From JBBIII01 sp037446575 (lineage in GTDB: Bacteria; Bacteroidota; Ignavibacteria; UBA10030), in assembly GCA_037446575.1 (NCBI GenBank), contig JBBIII010000089.1, positions 1 to 9,127 of the forward strand: a stretch of 9,127 nucleotides of DNA, given 5' to 3'. A program made the position numbers and the translations under genes. Below the pieces are notes generated by a model, which was not told the DNA's origin, ran no database searches, and worked only from the letters and a program-made list of their open reading frames with translations. Shown here one piece after another: positions 6,369 to 9,127 of the stretch (the stretch's first letter is position 1; each line of letters starts with the position of its first letter).

Positions 6369-6391
6369 TCTTTAATTAAAGGAAAAATATT

Positions 6392-8668
6392 ATGAAGAAA
6401 ATATTTGTGATAATGGTGTCGGCGCTATTAACAATACCGACAAGCGCGCAAGATGCAAAGATGGATTTATTTATCAATAACCTGATGAATAAAATGACAA
6501 TAGAAGAAAAAATCGGTCAGTTGAATCTTATTAATGCCGGAGACTTTACAACAGGCACGGCAAGTAACAAAAACATATTGCAAAATGTTCGTCAAGGCAA
6601 AATTGGAGCAATGCTGAACGCATCTTCGATAGCGTCTATGAAGGTAGCGCAAGATATTGCAGTTAAGGAGTCGCCGAATAAAATTCCATTGCTTTTTGGT
6701 TTGGATGTGATTCACGGATTAAAAACCACTTTTCCAATTCCGCTGGCTGTAAGTTGTATGTGGGATTTAGAGCAAGTTGAGAGAAGCGCCCGCATAGCCG
6801 CACAGGAAGCAACTGCAAATGGAATTATGTGGACGTACTCGCCAATGGTTGATATTGCACGAGACCCGCGTTGGGGACGAATTGCGGAAGGAAGTGGTGA
6901 AGACCCCTGGTTAGGATCGCGTATTGCTCAGGCTATGGTTAAAGGTTATCAGGGAGATGACCTTTCAAAAAATAATACAATGCTTGCATGTGTAAAACAT
7001 TTCGCTCTTTACGGAGCGTCTGAAGCTGGAAGAGATTACAATACTGTAGATATGAGCAAGGTTACGATGTTCAATTATTATCTTCCACCGTACAAAGCTG
7101 CTGTTGACGCAGGAGTTGGAAGCGTGATGACATCTTTTAATGTGGTAGATGCAATTCCGGCTTCAGGAAATCGTTGGCTGTTAACAGATTTATTAAGAGA
7201 GCAGTGGGGCTTCAAAGGTTTTGTTGTAACCGATTATACAGCTATTAACGAAATGATGAACCACGGAATGGGTAATTTGCAGGAAGTATCGGCATTAGCT
7301 TTGAACGCAGGATCTGATATGGATATGGTGGGGGAAGGATTCTTGACTACTCTGCAGAAGTCAATAAATGAAGGAAAGGTTAAGATGCAGGATATTGAAA
7401 AAGCCTGCAGGCGAATACTTGAAGCTAAATATAAGTTAGGATTGTTTGATGACCCGTATCGCTATATGAATGAAGAAAGAGCAAAGGCAGAAACTCTTAC
7501 GCCTGAGTATATAAAAGCCGCAAGAGAAATAGCGGTACGCTCTATGGTGTTGCTTAAAAACGATAAGCAAATTCTACCATTAAAGAAAAAAGGTACAATA
7601 GCTGTAGTGGGTCCATTGGCAGATAGAAAAATTGATATGTTAGGTACATGGGCGTTGGGTGGAATGGAAAGTAATGTTATTACAGTTCTTGAAGGAATAA
7701 AAAATGCGGTAGGCGATACAGCTAAAATTGTTTTTGCTACAGGGGCTAAGCTTACTGATGATTCTAAATTGGCAAAAAGCATATATCCATTTTTACCTGG
7801 CGAACCGCAGACAACTGAGAACACAAAAAAATCATCCGAAGCGTTACTGAAAGAAGCTCTACAAATTATCGCATCAGCAGATGTGATAATTGCAGTGTTG
7901 GGCGAACCTGCGGCATGGTCGGGCGAAGCAGCCAGTATGACAGACATCGGACTTGCACAGTCACAGCAGAATTTGTTAAAAGCATTACTTGGCACAGGTA
8001 AGCCGGTAGCGCTTGTTCTGATAAATGGACGTCCAATGACTTTGGCTTGGGAGAATCAAAATGTTGACGCAATTTTAGAAGCTTGGGCTGGCGGCACTGA
8101 AGCAGGCAATGCTGTAGCAGATATTTTATTTGGGAATTATAATCCTTCCGGAAAATTGACTACTACGTTTCCGCAAAATGTCGGTCAAATACCTCTCTAT
8201 TATAACCATCTGAACACAGGACGCCCTGTAGATCCGAATCAAAAATTTACATCAAAGTATTTAGACTGTTCAAATGACCCGGTTTATCCATTTGGATACG
8301 GACTAAGTTATACTAGTTTTAAATACAGCGACATCAAGCTCAGCAAAACACAACTAAAAGGAGACGAGAAGCTTACGGTTACAATTACTATTACTAACAC
8401 AGGTAAATATGCCGGTGAGGAAGTTGTTCAGTTATATATTCAAGATCCGGTTGCGTCCATATCGCGTCCGGTGAAGGAGTTGAAAAACTTTAAGAAAATT
8501 ATGCTTGCGCCGGGCGAAAAGCGGGAAATAAGCATGGAAATTACTACTGAAGATTTAAAATTTTACAACAGCAATCTTCAGTACGATTGGGAAGCTGGCG
8601 ATTTTATAGTATATGTTGGAACCAACTCCCGCGATGTTAAATCGGCAAAAATTAATTGGATGAAATAA
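6392..8668 (+). CDS. bglX: Exported GH3 beta-glucosidase (BglX-like)
   Basis: Hydrolyses terminal non-reducing beta-D-glucosyl residues of beta-glucosides and oligosaccharides, presumably in the periplasm. A signal peptide is clear (residues 1-19, cleavage about TSA/QD). The (beta/alpha)8 domain holds LLFGLDVIHG (100-109), YSPMVDIARDPRWGR (149-163), EGSGEDP (166-172), VKHFALYGASEAGRDYN (201-217) and the nucleophile Asp281 in GFVVTDYTAIN. The second domain begins near 385 (MVLLKN) and contains GEPAAWSGEAASMTDI (504-519), where Glu512 aligns with the acid/base region of BglX. NGRP (545-548), GNYNPSGKL (581-589) and the conserved YNHLNTGRP (604-612) follow. The C-terminal fibronectin-like domain begins at PFGYGLSYTSF (633-643) and runs to the end. 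The 758 aa compare with about 765 for E. coli BglX, and the gene is intact. The ATG has AAAGGA (6378-6383) at 8 bases. It is apparently monocistronic. Substrate preference (cello-, laminari- or gentio-oligosaccharides) cannot be read from the sequence. Confidence 0.95.
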   Translation: MKKIFVIMVSALLTIPTSAQDAKMDLFINNLMNKMTIEEKIGQLNLINAGDFTTGTASNKNILQNVRQGKIGAMLNASSIASMKVAQDIAVKESPNKIPLLFGLDVIHGLKTTFPIPLAVSCMWDLEQVERSARIAAQEATANGIMWTYSPMVDIARDPRWGRIAEGSGEDPWLGSRIAQAMVKGYQGDDLSKNNTMLACVKHFALYGASEAGRDYNTVDMSKVTMFNYYLPPYKAAVDAGVGSVMTSFNVVDAIPASGNRWLLTDLLREQWGFKGFVVTDYTAINEMMNHGMGNLQEVSALALNAGSDMDMVGEGFLTTLQKSINEGKVKMQDIEKACRRILEAKYKLGLFDDPYRYMNEERAKAETLTPEYIKAAREIAVRSMVLLKNDKQILPLKKKGTIAVVGPLADRKIDMLGTWALGGMESNVITVLEGIKNAVGDTAKIVFATGAKLTDDSKLAKSIYPFLPGEPQTTENTKKSSEALLKEALQIIASADVIIAVLGEPAAWSGEAASMTDIGLAQSQQNLLKALLGTGKPVALVLINGRPMTLAWENQNVDAILEAWAGGTEAGNAVADILFGNYNPSGKLTTTFPQNVGQIPLYYNHLNTGRPVDPNQKFTSKYLDCSNDPVYPFGYGLSYTSFKYSDIKLSKTQLKGDEKLTVTITITNTGKYAGEEVVQLYIQDPVASISRPVKELKNFKKIMLAPGEKREISMEITTEDLKFYNSNLQYDWEAGDFIVYVGTNSRDVKSAKINWMK

Positions 8669-8715
8669 TTTGTGCGACTAAGGATTTGACTAAGCATGTT
8701 ATGAAAATAATCTGG

Positions 8716-8838
8716 GGCTGTCCAAAAAGAAAGACTCTGTCATTCTGAATGAGCGTAGCGATTGAAGAATCTGTCTTTACTATAAAAAACAAGATACTTC
8801 GCTTCGCTCAGTATTACAGAGGTACTTTTTGGATAACC
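8716..8838. mobile_element. MITE-like element with 14-bp terminal inverted repeats
   Basis: GGCTGTCCAAAAAG (8716-8729) is repeated in inverse orientation at 8825-8838, with 12 of 14 positions identical. Inside, TCTGTCATTCTGA... (8736-8772) and the arm 8792-8820 (ending in GTATTACAGA) are also imperfect inverted repeats, so most of the 123 bases can fold back. The core resembles the GTCATTCTGA...GAAGAATCT type of interspersed repeat that I recall from many Bacteroidota-group genomes. It contains no ORF, so it would be non-autonomous. The ends resemble insertion-sequence termini (possibly IS1182-like; uncertain). No target-site duplication is evident. It begins 48 bases after the bglX stop codon and could also act as its transcription terminator. 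Confidence 0.55.
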
Positions 8839-8923
8839 ACATAGTAACTTTCAACCAGCGTTCTTAAAGGTTTAAAATAAAATCTGATATGTGAAGGAAT
8901 TTATGACACTTGAAGCTGAAGCT

Positions 8924-8947
8924 GGGAGGGAGATGCTCTCCCGACCC
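8924..8947. repeat. GC-rich hairpin
   Basis: GGGAGA (8928-8933) pairs with TCTCCC (8937-8942) across a 3-base loop. GGG (8924-8926) with CCC (8945-8947) extends it after a small internal loop. It is notably GC-rich for this AT-rich region. No T-run follows, so it is not a classical terminator. It may be part of a small RNA or of a decayed repeat. Confidence 0.4.
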
Positions 8948-8977
8948 AATAAGAAAGGAAATATTCAACTCTTTCAT

Positions 8978-9040
8978 AGAAAGATGTCAGACACTTTCGC
9001 ATTAAATCTTTTGGGAAGTGTCAGACATCTTTCTGTTTTT
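8978..9040 (+). repeat. Perfect 19-bp inverted repeat (REP-like, possible terminator)
   Basis: AGAAAGATGTCAGACACTT (8978-8996) is exactly complementary to 9016-9034, with a 19-base loop. GTTTTT follows at 9035-9040, which would let it terminate + strand transcription from bglX. The TGTCAGACA-type palindrome core resembles REP sequences mobilised by IS200-like REP-associated transposases; that link is recalled, not tested. Confidence 0.6.
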
Positions 9041-9071
9041 CAAATACTACTTTGTAGTAATTATTAAATTT

Positions 9072-9118
9072 AAAAAAAACCGTCGCCTAAATCAAACCTT
9101 GTTAGGCGGCGGTTTTTT
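9072..9118. terminator. Strong bidirectional intrinsic terminator
   Basis: A 17-bp stem joins 9074-9090 and 9102-9118 (CCGTCGCCTAA with TTAGGCGGCGG plus flanking A/T runs; one T-G pair) around an 11-base loop. Six Ts close it on the + strand, and eight As (9072-9079) give a T-run on the - strand. It therefore can serve both bglX readthrough and a gene entering from the right edge on the - strand, which is outside the window. Confidence 0.85.
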
Positions 9119-9127
9119 AATAACCAT

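Noticed and set aside
7462..7995. 177-codon open frame on the minus strand inside bglX
   Set aside because: It is a shadow of the conserved GH3 second domain with no ribosome site or promoter of its own.
8676..8694. Direct repeat GACTAAG twice after bglX, considered as a target-site duplication
   Set aside because: Both copies lie on the same side of the MITE-like element and do not flank it.

Overview
The window is AT-rich. Several traits together suggest a member of the Bacteroidota/Chlorobiota group, perhaps an Ignavibacteria- or Kapaibacteria-like lineage. These are promoter-like sites of the TTG ... TAnnTTT(A/G) form, ribosome sites that range from weak to AAAGGA-like, a GH3 beta-glucosidase close to BglX, and a type IV filament ATPase/platform pair of the sort known outside the classical Bacteroidia. 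The placement is inference; there is no rRNA or other phylogenetic marker in the window.

Left part (154-4462, + strand): a four-gene operon-like cluster. It encodes a GspF/PilC-type inner-membrane platform protein, a GspE/PilB-type assembly ATPase, and two small proteins with one N-terminal membrane segment each. The small proteins look like minor pilins or pseudopilins but lack the canonical Glu+5. The first two would form the motor and platform of a type IV filament or type II secretion-like machine, and the last two are candidate filament or tip components. No prepilin peptidase, secretin or alignment-complex gene (PilM/N/O) is in view.

Middle part (4470-5853, - strand genes): a beta-phosphoglucomutase of the HAD superfamily lies convergent to the cluster. 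Upstream of it is a cold-shock protein gene with a clear intrinsic terminator and a long, apparently structured leader of about 220 nt.

Right part (5758-9127, + strand): a promoter-like site overlapping a dyad precedes a 127-aa protein with a GTG start that I do not recognise. It is followed by an exported GH3 beta-glucosidase (bglX). The last 459 bases carry no convincing gene. They hold a MITE-like element with 14-bp terminal inverted repeats, a GC-rich hairpin, a perfect 19-bp inverted repeat and a strong bidirectional terminator.

The two sugar enzymes (exported beta-glucosidase, cytosolic beta-phosphoglucomutase) are compatible with a saccharide-using heterotroph, but they are not in one operon. 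The most unusual items are the duplicated N-terminal module of the GspF-like protein, the two non-canonical pilin-like proteins, the structured csp leader, and the repeat-dense tail after bglX.
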